Source of the DNA: Sulfurovum sp.
Lineage (GTDB): Bacteria; Campylobacterota; Campylobacteria; Campylobacterales; Sulfurovaceae
Length of the DNA: 64,000 nucleotides
Direction of reading: 5' to 3'
Assembly (NCBI GenBank): GCA_021166685.1
Contig: JAJPEU010000013.1
Location: 1 to 64,000, forward strand
The notes below the pieces were generated by a model. That model did not search any database. It was not told where the DNA came from and saw only the letters and a list, made by a program, of their open reading frames with translations. Positions 1 through 9,212 of this stretch are shown piece by piece; the first letter of the stretch is position 1, and each line of letters opens with the position of its first letter. The position numbers were made by a program, and so were the translations under genes.

Positions 1-2
1 TT

Positions 3-239
3 GTTTTGTGGGCAGCGATAGAGCTGATTCATGAAGAAATCAAGCATTTGCAAGGCCAGGGGTTTGCGATAGGGGCTTTTATTATGCTCGCGATGGCCGC
101 GCTTATCCGAAAAGTTCTAATCTACTCTTTGTCTACTGAAAAAAGCACAGAACTTTTAATTATAGGATCGGTCATCGTGGGCCTGGCAGTCGCTTATTGG
201 CTTATAGGAGTAAAGACAAAAAACTCTTCGGGTATCTAA
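3..239 (+). CDS. PsiE-family membrane protein, 3' part only
   Basis: The frame is open from the first bases, so the N-terminus lies outside the window. The visible 78 or so residues show the PsiE pattern: an amphipathic IELIHEEIKHL stretch, a hydrophobic segment ending in ALIRKVLIY, and a last transmembrane helix ending VAYWLIG. PsiE-family proteins are small four-helix inner-membrane proteins named from phosphate starvation in E. coli; their biochemical role is unknown. The short soluble tail ends NSSGI. There is no functional link to the nap operon 277 bases downstream, which has its own promoter. Confidence 0.75.
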   Translation, partial: VLWAAIELIHEEIKHLQGQGFAIGAFIMLAMAALIRKVLIYSLSTEKSTELLIIGSVIVGLAVAYWLIGVKTKNSSGI

Positions 240-395
240 ATAATACATTTGTACTGATTTTTGGGACAGTACCCTTCCCCATATTTTAGCCATTAGGCTA
301 AAAATAATTGTCAAGATTGAAAGACGGGAGCCTTAAATAAGACAAATTTTATCCTTAATTATTTCTTAGAAAAATCACCCTCCAGAGCTATTTTC

Positions 396-438
396 TTGAT
401 ATAGGTCAAGATTTTAGCTCTAAAAAAAGTGCTATTAT
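396..438 (+). promoter_or_regulatory. FNR-type box and -10 element for the nap operon
   Basis: TTGAT-ATAG-GTCAA at 396-409 differs by one base from the FNR/CRP-family consensus TTGATNNNNATCAA. A -10-like TATTAT lies at 433-438, which would put the start near 445 and the box centre about 42 bases upstream, the usual class II activator position. A strong ribosome site (AAAGGAGG) precedes napA at 517. In Campylobacterota such boxes are read by FNR-like regulators such as NssR; which one acts here is inference. The rest of 240-516 holds no gene that I can see. Confidence 0.7.
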
Positions 439-516
439 TATCAAGTAAATTTATATTGTTTTTAAGTTTGATTGAACTATCATATAATGTAAATTATAAA
501 TATCAAAGGAGGCTAT

Positions 517-3333
517 ATGTCAGTAAGTAGACGAGATTTTTTGAAAAATTCAGCAGCAGTGGCAGCAGCTGGCGCCGTAGGGATTACTATCCCTGCAGCA
601 GCACAAGAGGCAGCAGCGCAAGCAGAATCGGATTGGAGATGGGATAAGGCAGCTTGCCGTTTCTGTGGGACAGGATGCGGGATTATGCTCGCCACCAAAG
701 GCGGGAAAATTGTTGCAGTCAAAGGTGACCCGGCAGCGCCCGTAAACAGAGGCCTTAACTGTATCAAGGGGTACTTCAATGCGAAGATCATGTATGGCGC
801 GGACAGACTTAAAACGCCGCTTTTGAGAATGAATGACAAGGGCGAATTTGATAAAAAAGGTAAATTTCAACCCGTAAGCTGGAAACGCGCGATCGATGAG
901 ATGGAAATCCATATCAAAAAAGCACTTAAAGAAAAAGGGCCCGAAGGCGTTGCGATGTTTTCATCCGGGCAACACACAATTATGGAAGGGTATGCGGCTC
1001 AAAAACTATGGAAAGCCGGATTCCGTTCAAATGCCCTTGATCCCAATGCACGTCACTGTATGGCTTCAGCGGTTGTTGGGTTTTATCAAACGTTTGGTAT
1101 CGATGAGCCATCAGGGTGTTATGATGATATCGAATTGACAGATACTATTGTCTCTTGGGGTTCAAATATGGCAGAGATGCACCCGATACTATGGTCACGT
1201 GTATCTGACAGAAAACTTTCCAACCCCGACAGAGTAAAGGTTGTATCTATCCAAACATATACTCATAGAACGTCAGACCTTGCGGATATAGAGATCATTT
1301 TCTCTCCAAATACAGATGTGGCGCTTTGGAACTATATTGCACGTGAAATTGTTATGAGAGACGAAGCAGAAAAAATCATTGACTGGGATTTTGTAAACAA
1401 ACATATGATTTTTGCCGTCGGACCGGTAAACATCGGTTATGGGTTGAGACGCTCGGATGACAAATCTATCAAAGAAAATAAATATAGTGCTCTTGAAATG
1501 GAAACCGTTTCAAAAGAGATGGAAAAAACTATTTCAGCAAAAGAAGCACCTGCGCTTGAACCATACGGATACAAAGAAGGCGATGTAATGAAAAACATCC
1601 CCGGCACACTTGCGCACTGGGAGATCTCTTTTGAGGAGTATAAAAAATCACTTGAGCCGTATACACTTGAGTATACAGCAAAGATTGTCAAAGGCGATCC
1701 AAATGAAGATATTGAGCAGTTCAAGAAAAAACTTCAAGCCTTGGCAAATCTTTATATTGAAAAAGACAGAAAAGTAGTTTCTTTCTGGACAATGGGTATG
1801 AACCAGCACACCAGAGGCACTTGGGTAAATACACAATCATACAACGTACACTTTATGCTTAACAAACAAGCAAAACCCGGTTCAGGTGCATTCTCGCTTA
1901 CAGGTCAGCCTTCAGCATGCGGTACGGCAAGAGAAGTAGGAACATTTGCCCATAGATTGCCGGCGGATATGATGGTTGAAAATCCAAAACATAGAGAAAT
2001 CACAGAAAAAGGCTGGAATGTGCCGCTTGGTACCATCAACCCTGTAGGTGATCAGCATATTATGAAAATTCACAGAGACATCGAAGATGGTGTTGTAAAA
2101 TTTGCATGGGTAAGCGTATGTAATGCGTATCAAGATTCTGCAAGCGCACATCACTGGATCAATGCAGCCAGAGAAATGGATAACTTTATTGTGACATCTG
2201 ACGGATACCCTGGAATTTCTGCAAAAGTATCCGACCTTGTACTTCCTTCAGCAATGATTTATGAGAAGTGGGGCGGTTATGGAAACGCTGAGCGCCGTAC
2301 ACAACTTTGGAGACAACAAGTTGTGCCAGTGGGCGATGCGATGAGTGATACCTGGCAAATGGTTGAACTTTCAAAAAGATTTAAACTCAAAGATGTGTGG
2401 GGAGAATATACCCTAAGAAGCGGAACAAAACTTCCAAATGTGATCGATGCAGCCAAAAAAATGGGCTATACTGAAGATACAACGCTTTATGATGTGCTTT
2501 TTGCAAATGAAAGAGCAAAATCATATAAAGCAGATCTCAGCAAATTCCCGCAAAAAGGTTTTGACAACTCAGAAGTATTTGGCGACAGCAGAAATGTAAA
2601 AGGTTCTGACGGCGAAGTTTTCAAGGGGTATGGCTTTATGCTTCAAGAATATCTTTTTGAAGAGTATGCAAGCTTTGGTAGAGGACATGGACATGACTTG
2701 GCTCCATTTGAAGTATATCACCAAGTTAGAGGACTTAAATGGCCGGTTGTTGACGGAAAAGAAACACAATGGAGATTTAACGTCAAATATGATCCATATG
2801 CAGCAAAAGCAGCAAAAGAAACAGGTGCAGATGACTTTGCATTCTATGGAACATTGGCAAAAGCATTGCCGCAAGGTGATTTAAAAGGCATTAAAGACAA
2901 AGAACTTAAACCATTGCCGAACAAAGCAAAAATCTTTGCCAGACCGTATATGGATCCGCCGGAAATGCCGGATGAAAAATATGATACATGGTTGTGTACA
3001 GGGCGTGTGCTTGAGCACTGGCATTCAGGTACGATGACAATGAGGGTTCCGGAACTTTTCCGTGCAGTACCAGAAGCGCTTTGCTACATGAATGCTAAAG
3101 ATGCGACAGCTAAAGGATTTAAGCAAGGCGAGTTGATCTGGGTTGAATCTAGAAGAGGAAAAGTAAAAGCAAGGGTAGAGACCAGAGGAAGAAACAGACC
3201 GCCTCAAGGTTTGGTATTTGTACCTTGGTTTGATGAAAAAGTATTTATCAACAAAGTTTGTCTTGATGCAACATGTCCAATGTCTAAACAGACAGACTAT
3301 AAAAAATGTGCGGTAAAACTGTATAAAGCTTAA
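517..3333 (+). CDS. napA: Periplasmic nitrate reductase, catalytic subunit NapA
   Basis: NapA reduces nitrate to nitrite in the periplasm with a Mo-bis-MGD cofactor and one [4Fe-4S] cluster. A twin-arginine signal (SRRDFLK followed by an alanine-rich core ending near residue 30) directs folded export. Cluster cysteines are at about 47, 50, 54 and 82 (CRFCGTGC...GLNC). The Mo ligand is Cys181 in ARHCMAS, as expected for Nap rather than formate dehydrogenase (Sec) or Nar (Asp). At 938 residues it has the length of epsilonproteobacterial NapA, longer than enteric NapA. ATG 517 is set by AAAGGAGG. First gene of the operon; napG follows after 8 bases. Confidence 0.97.
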   Translation: MSVSRRDFLKNSAAVAAAGAVGITIPAAAQEAAAQAESDWRWDKAACRFCGTGCGIMLATKGGKIVAVKGDPAAPVNRGLNCIKGYFNAKIMYGADRLKTPLLRMNDKGEFDKKGKFQPVSWKRAIDEMEIHIKKALKEKGPEGVAMFSSGQHTIMEGYAAQKLWKAGFRSNALDPNARHCMASAVVGFYQTFGIDEPSGCYDDIELTDTIVSWGSNMAEMHPILWSRVSDRKLSNPDRVKVVSIQTYTHRTSDLADIEIIFSPNTDVALWNYIAREIVMRDEAEKIIDWDFVNKHMIFAVGPVNIGYGLRRSDDKSIKENKYSALEMETVSKEMEKTISAKEAPALEPYGYKEGDVMKNIPGTLAHWEISFEEYKKSLEPYTLEYTAKIVKGDPNEDIEQFKKKLQALANLYIEKDRKVVSFWTMGMNQHTRGTWVNTQSYNVHFMLNKQAKPGSGAFSLTGQPSACGTAREVGTFAHRLPADMMVENPKHREITEKGWNVPLGTINPVGDQHIMKIHRDIEDGVVKFAWVSVCNAYQDSASAHHWINAAREMDNFIVTSDGYPGISAKVSDLVLPSAMIYEKWGGYGNAERRTQLWRQQVVPVGDAMSDTWQMVELSKRFKLKDVWGEYTLRSGTKLPNVIDAAKKMGYTEDTTLYDVLFANERAKSYKADLSKFPQKGFDNSEVFGDSRNVKGSDGEVFKGYGFMLQEYLFEEYASFGRGHGHDLAPFEVYHQVRGLKWPVVDGKETQWRFNVKYDPYAAKAAKETGADDFAFYGTLAKALPQGDLKGIKDKELKPLPNKAKIFARPYMDPPEMPDEKYDTWLCTGRVLEHWHSGTMTMRVPELFRAVPEALCYMNAKDATAKGFKQGELIWVESRRGKVKARVETRGRNRPPQGLVFVPWFDEKVFINKVCLDATCPMSKQTDYKKCAVKLYKA

Positions 3334-3341
3334 TAGGAATA

Positions 3342-4196
3342 ATGATGAAGGATACTACTAAAAAACCTCAAATTAGTGAAAGACGAAAGTTTTTCACTAA
3401 CATTGCACACAATGCAGGGTTGGGCGTAATGGGTGGATTATTGTGGGCTGGCTATGCTGATAAAGCAAAGGGTTCAACTTTGACACTTAGGCCTCCTGGT
3501 GCACTGAAAGAAGAGGATTTTTTAAGTGCATGTATTAAATGCGGGCTTTGTGCTGAAGCATGCGTAAACCGGCCGTCCAACATAAGCAAGCGTACAGGCA
3601 AACCAAGACCGGGAACGCTTAAAATGGCAAAAGCAAAAGATGATGTTACTATCGGTACACCTTTCTTTATTGCAGCTGACGTTCCTTGCTATATGTGCGA
3701 AGATATTCCTTGTGTACCTGTGTGTCCCACCGGAGCCTTAAATATTGCGTCGTTGACAAATAAAGATAATGAACTTGATTTTAGGCTGATGGATATGGGT
3801 ATTGCAGTGGTTGATCCAAACTCTTGCATCGCTTTTTGGGGAATACAGTGCGATGCATGCTATCGTGCCTGCCCCTTGATGGATGAGGCGATTAAACTTG
3901 AATATGACAGAAATGAGAGAACAGGCAAACACGCTTTCCTAAAGCCGGTAATCGTAATGGATGTATGTACGGGATGCGGGCTGTGTGAAAAAGCCTGTGT
4001 CACAGAGAAGCCGGCCATTTTTATTCAACCTAGAGAAATTGCGCTTGGGAAACCGGGTGACCATTATGTCAAAGGATGGGACAGTAAAGATGAGCAAAGG
4101 GCTGTCAATCAGGAAGTTAAAGATGTTACAACAAAAACAGAGAGAAGCGAACAAAATGCGGCTGACTATCTGAATGAAGGAGTAGATTTTGAGTAA
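3342..4196 (+). CDS. napG: Quinol-oxidation ferredoxin-type protein NapG
   Basis: A periplasmic iron-sulfur protein that, with NapH, passes electrons from menaquinol towards NapB/NapA. It starts with a Tat-like signal (ERRKFFTNIAHNAG and a hydrophobic stretch). Four cysteine clusters follow: CIKCGLCAEAC, CYMCEDIPCVPVC, CIAFWGIQCDACYRAC and CTGCGLCEKAC, enough for four [4Fe-4S] centres. The two possible starts, ATG 3342 and ATG 3345, both lie behind TAGGAA. It overlaps napH by 8 bases. The operon has no napC, so NapGH is the only visible quinol dehydrogenase, as usual in Campylobacterota. Confidence 0.95.
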   Translation: MMKDTTKKPQISERRKFFTNIAHNAGLGVMGGLLWAGYADKAKGSTLTLRPPGALKEEDFLSACIKCGLCAEACVNRPSNISKRTGKPRPGTLKMAKAKDDVTIGTPFFIAADVPCYMCEDIPCVPVCPTGALNIASLTNKDNELDFRLMDMGIAVVDPNSCIAFWGIQCDACYRACPLMDEAIKLEYDRNERTGKHAFLKPVIVMDVCTGCGLCEKACVTEKPAIFIQPREIALGKPGDHYVKGWDSKDEQRAVNQEVKDVTTKTERSEQNAADYLNEGVDFE

Positions 4197-4989
4197 TGTT
4201 AAATATCTCATCCTAAGAAGAATCAGCCAGGTTACACTTTTAGTTCTTTATTTTGGTGCCAATGCATATGGGTGGAAGATGCTTGCCGGTACCATGTCGA
4301 GTTCTTCAGTGTTAGAGAAAATACCATTGAGCGATCCGTTTGCGGTACTGCAAATGCTTGCAGCAGGCGCAGTGCTTACGTTTGACATGATTTTGGGCGC
4401 AATGATTATCGTGCTTTTTTATGCGATTATCGGAGGACGTTCTTTTTGTTCTTGGGTATGTCCTGTCAATATGGTCACGGATGCTGCAAACTGGTTAAGA
4501 AGAAAACTCTACATGGATAAGATAGAACGAAAAGTGTGGATGAGCCGTAATATCAGATATTATATGATCATTCTTGCGCTGATTGTCTCTTTTGTGAGCG
4601 GATTGGCTGCTTTTGAGATCATCTCTCCTATCACGATTTTAAATCGCGGGGTGGTATTTGGTTTTGGCGCCGGAGCAGGATTGCTCGCGGCTATCTTTCT
4701 GTTCGATCTTTTTGTGCTTAAAAACGGATGGTGCGGGCATATCTGTCCTTTAGGAGGGGTGCATTCTATTATTGGCAAGTACAGCCTAATAAGAGTAAAG
4801 CATAACAGTGACAATTGCACGCTTTGCATGAAGTGTAAAGAGGTGTGTCCTGAAGTACAAGTACTTGATATGATAGGCAAACGCAGCGAATTTGTTGTAA
4901 AACAAGAGTGTACGAATTGCGGAAGATGTGTTGATGTGTGTAATGATGATGCGCTTAGCTTTAATATACGAAATTATTTAAAACAGTAA
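4189..4989 (+). CDS. napH: Membrane quinol dehydrogenase subunit NapH
   Basis: An integral membrane iron-sulfur protein with about four transmembrane helices that anchors NapG and oxidises menaquinol. Two conserved CxxxCP loops are visible (SFCSWVCPVN near residue 87 and WCGHICPLGG near residue 182). Two C-terminal ferredoxin clusters follow: CTLCMKCKEVC and CTNCGRCVDVC. Its start lies inside the end of napG, so translation is probably coupled. A distant paralogue, NosH, is encoded at 57763-58671 on the other strand and serves the N2O reductase cluster. Confidence 0.95.
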   Translation: MSNVKYLILRRISQVTLLVLYFGANAYGWKMLAGTMSSSSVLEKIPLSDPFAVLQMLAAGAVLTFDMILGAMIIVLFYAIIGGRSFCSWVCPVNMVTDAANWLRRKLYMDKIERKVWMSRNIRYYMIILALIVSFVSGLAAFEIISPITILNRGVVFGFGAGAGLLAAIFLFDLFVLKNGWCGHICPLGGVHSIIGKYSLIRVKHNSDNCTLCMKCKEVCPEVQVLDMIGKRSEFVVKQECTNCGRCVDVCNDDALSFNIRNYLKQ

Positions 4990-5003
4990 TCTGGAGGAAG
5001 AAA

Positions 5004-5942
5004 ATGAACAAAATGATAAAACTAGCAACATTGAGCGTGTTGGTTGCTGCTCCTGCTCTTTATGGGGCAAGTGTAGCCGCATGTGTAGGGTGTCATGGAC
5101 AGCAGTTTGAAAAAGCTGCGATGGGTAAATCAAAGATCGTAAAAGATATGGCCAAAGAAGAGATCATTGCATCACTGAAAGGGTATAAGGACGGTTCTTA
5201 CGGCGGTGCCATGAAAGGCTTGATGACCGGGCAGGTTGCATCATTGGATGATGCGGCAATTGAAGAGATTGCAGCATTAATCAAAGGCGGCGGCAGCGCT
5301 GCCGCCGCTCCTGCCGCTCCGGCAGAAGTAAAGGTTGTTGATATTAATGAAAAAGCAACTGATGCTAAAAGAATAAAAACCGAAGATCTTGCGACCAAGA
5401 AAGATATGGTTGCAGAAGAAATTGGCTTAAGAAAAACCAGCCTTTTTGCAGAGGATGATTCAACTGTCAGTGTCAAAACTGATCGAACAAGACCTGCACC
5501 TGGACAATCGACAAGATTTGAAAGAGCCTATATGAATGCGCCTCCGATGATTCCTCATGACGTTGAGGGACTATTGCCTATTACAAGAGAAAATAACCAG
5601 TGTGTAGGCTGCCATATGCCGGAAGTCGCAGTAAGCGTGGGTGCAACACCGATTCCTGTTTCTCATTTTACAAACCTTAGACCAAAAGTTGAATTGAAAG
5701 ACGGAGAAGTATTGCATGAAGGTAAAGCAATCAACAAAGAGCTTGCCGATACAGGTGCGATCAAAACCGTTGCACGCAAAGGAGATACACTTTATCAAGG
5801 AAGATTTAACTGTTCACAGTGTCATGCACCGCAATCAAATGTAGATACGCTTGTTGCAAATACGTTTGAGCCTGATTTTAAAGATGAAAAAGGCGAAACC
5901 GCTTCGAACTTGATGGACGTTATAAACGAAGGTGTAGAATAA
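5004..5942 (+). CDS. napB: NapB with an extra N-terminal monohaem cytochrome c domain
   Basis: The C-terminal half (from about residue 165) is a normal dihaem NapB: RFERAYMNAPPMIPH, then CVGCH near 200 and CSQCH near 270. NapB feeds electrons to NapA. The N-terminal 95 residues form a separate class I cytochrome c: a Sec signal to about Ala25, haem site CVGCH at 27-31, and a Met-containing helix region ending AALIKGGG. An Ala/Pro linker joins the halves. At 312 residues it is well above the usual 150-190 or so. Three haems are therefore predicted. The fused domain could accept electrons from another donor besides NapGH; that is inference. Confidence 0.9.
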   Translation: MNKMIKLATLSVLVAAPALYGASVAACVGCHGQQFEKAAMGKSKIVKDMAKEEIIASLKGYKDGSYGGAMKGLMTGQVASLDDAAIEEIAALIKGGGSAAAAPAAPAEVKVVDINEKATDAKRIKTEDLATKKDMVAEEIGLRKTSLFAEDDSTVSVKTDRTRPAPGQSTRFERAYMNAPPMIPHDVEGLLPITRENNQCVGCHMPEVAVSVGATPIPVSHFTNLRPKVELKDGEVLHEGKAINKELADTGAIKTVARKGDTLYQGRFNCSQCHAPQSNVDTLVANTFEPDFKDEKGETASNLMDVINEGVE

Positions 5943-6485
5943 GTGGCATCAAGACGTGATTTCTTAACAGTATTTAGAAAACCGCTTCATATGAACAGTG
6001 AGGAGTCTGCCCTTGTGGTAAGGCCTCCTTATTGTCATAGTGAATCTCTTTTTCAGAGCGAGTGTCCAGTTTGCGAAAGCAAAGCTTGTGTTGCTTCCTG
6101 TGATGAAAAGATTATTTTGATACGGGCTGACGGTACGCCTATGCTCAATTTTACGAAAAGCGGGTGTACATTTTGTGAAGAGTGTGCGAAAGCGTGCCAA
6201 ATGAATGAAATGGATGCTTTAAGTCTGGATTATGGACACACTAAAGAGAAAGTAAACGCAATTTTTCGCATCTCAACTGAAGCATGTGTGGCACATCATG
6301 GGGTGATTTGCTTTTCCTGTAAGGAGCCCTGTATAGACAATGCGATATTGTTTAACGGAATGTTTAATCCCGTAATTGATATGGATAAGTGTACGGGATG
6401 TGGCTTTTGTTTAGGGAGATGTCCGACAAAAGCAATCAACTATTTTGCAACACAGATTGCGCTAAATCCGAACAATGAAGAATAA
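5943..6485 (+). CDS. napF: Ferredoxin-type protein NapF
   Basis: A cytoplasmic iron-sulfur protein thought to help load or mature NapA before export. Three cysteine clusters are visible: CPVCESKACVASC, CTFCEECAKAC and CTGCGFCLGRC, with an intervening CFSCKEPC. It opens with ASRRDFLTVF, a Tat-like motif without a following hydrophobic core, which is normal for NapF. The start is GTG 5943, two bases after the napB stop codon's first base. No strong ribosome site is present, so translation probably depends on napB. Confidence 0.9.
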   Translation: MASRRDFLTVFRKPLHMNSEESALVVRPPYCHSESLFQSECPVCESKACVASCDEKIILIRADGTPMLNFTKSGCTFCEECAKACQMNEMDALSLDYGHTKEKVNAIFRISTEACVAHHGVICFSCKEPCIDNAILFNGMFNPVIDMDKCTGCGFCLGRCPTKAINYFATQIALNPNNEE

Positions 6486-6527
6486 AATGAATTTGCAATC
6501 TTTTAGGCATCAAAAAAGGAGATTTAA

Positions 6528-7487
6528 ATGCTGAAAACAATACTCGTAGGGCTGTTTGTCTGTTTAGCTACAGCACAGAGCATGGAAATGTACACGCCTA
6601 TACAACAGATAAAGCTTAATGGAACAGCAAAAGATATAGTACTTCGTGGGGACCGGCTTTTTATTGGTACAGAACAGGGCTTTTTGCAAGTGTATGATTA
6701 TACGGTTCAAAAATTTACATACGCTATCGAGCTTCCAAAAATCAAAGATTTCGTAGGCGATATGGTTCCTCCTAGAGTTTTCAGTGTAGATTTTAGTGAC
6801 GGAAAGTATATTCTTTTAAGCGACAGCGGCCAAGGCGGTTTTGCCAATATGTGGATGCACGAAAATAATACAACAACACAGCTTATCGGCCCAAAAGATA
6901 AAAAAGCGTTAGTGAAAGCACGTTTGATTGATAAAGAGCATATAATGCTTGCTTATTTGAGTAATGAGGTGGCTCTTTTTAATATAAAAACAAAAAAAGA
7001 GCTGTACCGTGTTCAATTGAGTGAATCTAAATTTTCTGATTTTGCTCTTAATGAAAATAAAACTCTTGTTGTTTTTAGTTGTGAGAGCGGTGTATTAAAT
7101 GTGATCGATGTTTCCAGCGGAAAAGTTTTGAAAGAATTAAAGGGAATAAATCTTGACAATGTTTATAAGGTAGATTTCAAAAATGGTATTGTTTCCGGAG
7201 CAGGGCAGGACAGAAGAGGTTCGCTTTATAATGTTGAAACCGGAAGGGGCGACTATATCGAAGGAAATTTTCTCATTTATGCTACAGGCTTAAGCCCAAG
7301 TGCATCAAAAGTGGCATTTGCTATGGATGAGCATAATGATATTTCTATATATGATGTTGCCACAAAATCTAAAATTGCGCTACTTCAAGGACAAAAAAGT
7401 ACGCTAAATACCATTATTTTCAAAGATGAAAAAACACTGTTTTCTACAAGCGAAGATAATACGGTTATGATGTGGGAGTTGAAATAA
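6528..7487 (+). CDS. napL: NapL, periplasmic WD-like beta-propeller protein
   Basis: A 319-residue protein with a short signal peptide (cleavage near TAQS). Repeated blades of the type GDRLFIGTEQGFLQVYDY, KTLVVFSCESGVLNVIDVSSGK and DEKTLFSTSEDNTVMMWELK match the NapL family, which is found only in Campylobacterota nap operons. In Campylobacter and Wolinella NapL contributes to full nitrate reductase activity; its biochemical role is not settled. The start is ATG 6528 behind AAAGGAG. It sits 42 bases after napF and before the PAS gene. Confidence 0.88.
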   Translation: MLKTILVGLFVCLATAQSMEMYTPIQQIKLNGTAKDIVLRGDRLFIGTEQGFLQVYDYTVQKFTYAIELPKIKDFVGDMVPPRVFSVDFSDGKYILLSDSGQGGFANMWMHENNTTTQLIGPKDKKALVKARLIDKEHIMLAYLSNEVALFNIKTKKELYRVQLSESKFSDFALNENKTLVVFSCESGVLNVIDVSSGKVLKELKGINLDNVYKVDFKNGIVSGAGQDRRGSLYNVETGRGDYIEGNFLIYATGLSPSASKVAFAMDEHNDISIYDVATKSKIALLQGQKSTLNTIIFKDEKTLFSTSEDNTVMMWELK

Positions 7488-7550
7488 ATCGTTTGGCTAA
7501 TGTCAATGCGCTGTTGACACTGGTAATTTACTAAAATTTAAGGAGATGCA

Positions 7551-8027
7551 ATGGATACCTCATTTGATATGTTTATAGAAACAGAAGTACCGGAAAATGA
7601 ATTAATCATTTCAAGAACGAGTTTGAGCGGTGTTATTACTTATGCTAATGAAACATTTGCTAAAATAAGCGGCTATGAAGTTGAGGAGCTGATTGGTAAA
7701 CCGCATAATATAGTAAGGCATCCTGATATGCCAAAATCTGTTTTTAAAGAGGTATGGGATACTCTCGCACTTGGAAAAAATTGGCAAGGTTTTGTTAAAA
7801 ACAGACGCAGTGACAACGGATATTATTGGGTGCATGCGGATATCTCAGGTGTTTACAAAGACGGGAAGCTCGTTGAGTATAAATCGCTTCGTTCTCCCGT
7901 TGACCGGGAAACCAAAATAAAAATGCAAAACCATTACGATGCGCTCCGGAAAACTGAAGAAAAAAGCTCACGTGTTGTGCTTTATTTAACGGATGAGCAA
8001 ATCGAAGCAATCACCAAAATCATCTGA
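7551..8027 (+). CDS. Aer-like PAS sensor protein inside the nap operon
   Basis: A single PAS domain fills most of its 158 residues: TSLSGVITYANETFAKISGYEVEELIG, then HNIVRHPDMPKSVF and GYYWVHADISGVYKDG. The HNIVRHPDMP signature is typical of Aer-type FAD-binding redox PAS domains. There is no transmembrane, HAMP or output domain, so it is a stand-alone soluble sensor. It starts at ATG 7551 behind AAGGAG, between napL and napD, on the same strand as the rest of the operon. A role in sensing redox state for energy taxis is plausible but inferred. Confidence 0.8.
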   Translation: MDTSFDMFIETEVPENELIISRTSLSGVITYANETFAKISGYEVEELIGKPHNIVRHPDMPKSVFKEVWDTLALGKNWQGFVKNRRSDNGYYWVHADISGVYKDGKLVEYKSLRSPVDRETKIKMQNHYDALRKTEEKSSRVVLYLTDEQIEAITKII

Positions 8028-8083
8028 TCGTTTTTTGGATGATAAGATCGGGTTTCACTAGACAAGAAAAAAAGGAATAATAA

Positions 8084-8434
8084 ATGAATATATCAAGTAT
8101 TGTGGTTCAAGTAAGATCAGAAAAATACGATGACGTCAAAAACGCATTGGAAACAAGCGGTTTGTGTGATTATCATTTTGGAGATAAAGAAAAAGGAAAA
8201 ATCATCATCACAATCGAAGGCGAAAATGTTGAAGAAGAAATAAAAAAGCTAAAAGGTATTCAGGCAATTCCCGGAGTTATTGCGGCAGATATGATGCAAA
8301 CTTATCAAGAAGAGCTTGATAAAGCGATTAGGGAGCTGGAGGCCGCCGACAGCGTACCTGATATTTTGCAAGATGAAACGATAGACATTCGGGATATTGT
8401 CTATCATGGCGATCTCAGAAAAAAAGATTTATAA
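8084..8434 (+). CDS. napD: NapD-type maturation chaperone
   Basis: NapD binds the NapA Tat signal peptide and holds it until the cofactor is inserted. The first 85 or so residues have the ferredoxin-like NapD fold pattern: NISSIVVQVRSEKYDDVKNAL, then GKIIITIEGENVEEEIKKLKGIQAIPGVIAADMMQTY. A charged tail of about 30 residues (ending HGDLRKKDL) extends it beyond E. coli NapD. ATG 8084 follows AAAAAGGAA. The next gene begins one base after its stop, so the two are probably coupled. Confidence 0.85.
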   Translation: MNISSIVVQVRSEKYDDVKNALETSGLCDYHFGDKEKGKIIITIEGENVEEEIKKLKGIQAIPGVIAADMMQTYQEELDKAIRELEAADSVPDILQDETIDIRDIVYHGDLRKKDL

Positions 8435-8731
8435 ATGCCTGGTCTTATAGCTTCAACCATAAAGACAAATCCGATGGGGCGTTGGTATATTGAAATCAGC
8501 GACACCTCTAAGCCGGAGAAAGTTGAAATATGTCTTGATATTGTCGAGTATGAAGAGAAAATTGCTGCGATGGGTAAAGAATATAACGGAAAAATAGAAG
8601 TTGTTTGGTCAGCGGATGCTGATGTTACTCCCGCCCAAATCCATGAAATCAGGCAACAGATAATGGTTTATGAAGCCGAACAGGAAGCGATCGATAACAG
8701 TTTTGCTGACAACAAAGACCCATTAATTTAG
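8435..8731 (+). CDS. Unrecognised small soluble protein after napD
   Basis: A 98-residue acidic protein without a signal peptide, cysteines or membrane segments. It alternates predicted strands (GRWYIEISDTSKPEKVEICLDIVEYEEKI and GKIEVVWSADADVTP) with a C-terminal helix (AQIHEIRQQIMVYEAEQEAI). I do not recognise the family. It abuts napD with no gap and is expressed with the nap operon, so a role in nitrate reductase assembly or regulation is a fair guess, no more. Confidence 0.7.
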   Translation: MPGLIASTIKTNPMGRWYIEISDTSKPEKVEICLDIVEYEEKIAAMGKEYNGKIEVVWSADADVTPAQIHEIRQQIMVYEAEQEAIDNSFADNKDPLI

Positions 8732-8733
8732 TC

Positions 8734-8928
8734 TTGAAATTTTTTTTGAGAGAGATTTATGGAGCAGGGGCGCTCTTTTTTTATTATATGAAATATATTA
8801 TTCTTGCAGGGTGGCCTATACTTTATTTTGGCCTTGACTATGAATCGAATTTGATTTTACATGGTGTATGGGTTTATTGTTTTGTTTTGATGGTAAAAGA
8901 TTTTGTTTTAATATTTTTTCCAAAATAA
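8734..8928 (+). CDS. Small two-helix membrane protein at the end of the nap operon
   Basis: Sixty-four residues with two hydrophobic stretches (about 12-35 and 42-62) and a basic C-terminus. The only upstream start in frame is TTG 8734, right behind the stop of the previous gene and without a ribosome site; ATG 8788 is an alternative that would remove the first 18 residues. The family is not recognised. The uninterrupted hydrophobic pattern and the position argue for a real gene, but the start is uncertain. Confidence 0.45.
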   Translation: MKFFLREIYGAGALFFYYMKYIILAGWPILYFGLDYESNLILHGVWVYCFVLMVKDFVLIFFPK

Positions 8929-9212
8929 ATAACAGCATCTATACCAAACCGATAGTTTAACCGTTGTATTATTGTTTTTATTAAGGCGCTACATTACCGT
9001 AACGGCCGGTTAAGAAAAAAGATCCCGGCATACCTATGGAAACGTTGTAAAATAAATAAAATCGGTTGAGATCAGCATAGTGCATCTACTCTTTTAAAGC
9101 GAAGAAACTTTATTTTTTTGCAATAATGCCAAAAACAATAAAAAGCGTTTTTAAAATTATGGAATAAGAGATTTAATTTTGCTAAAATTTATTCTTTTGA
9201 AAGAGATAAACG
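8929..9212. other. Intergenic gap after the nap operon
   Basis: These 284 bases carry no convincing open frame, tRNA or strong terminator. A short GC-rich patch with CGGCCG lies near 9001-9007 in otherwise AT-rich DNA. The last part (9165-9212) presumably holds the promoter of the exporter gene; AAAGAGA at about 9200 can serve as its ribosome site. Confidence 0.4.
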
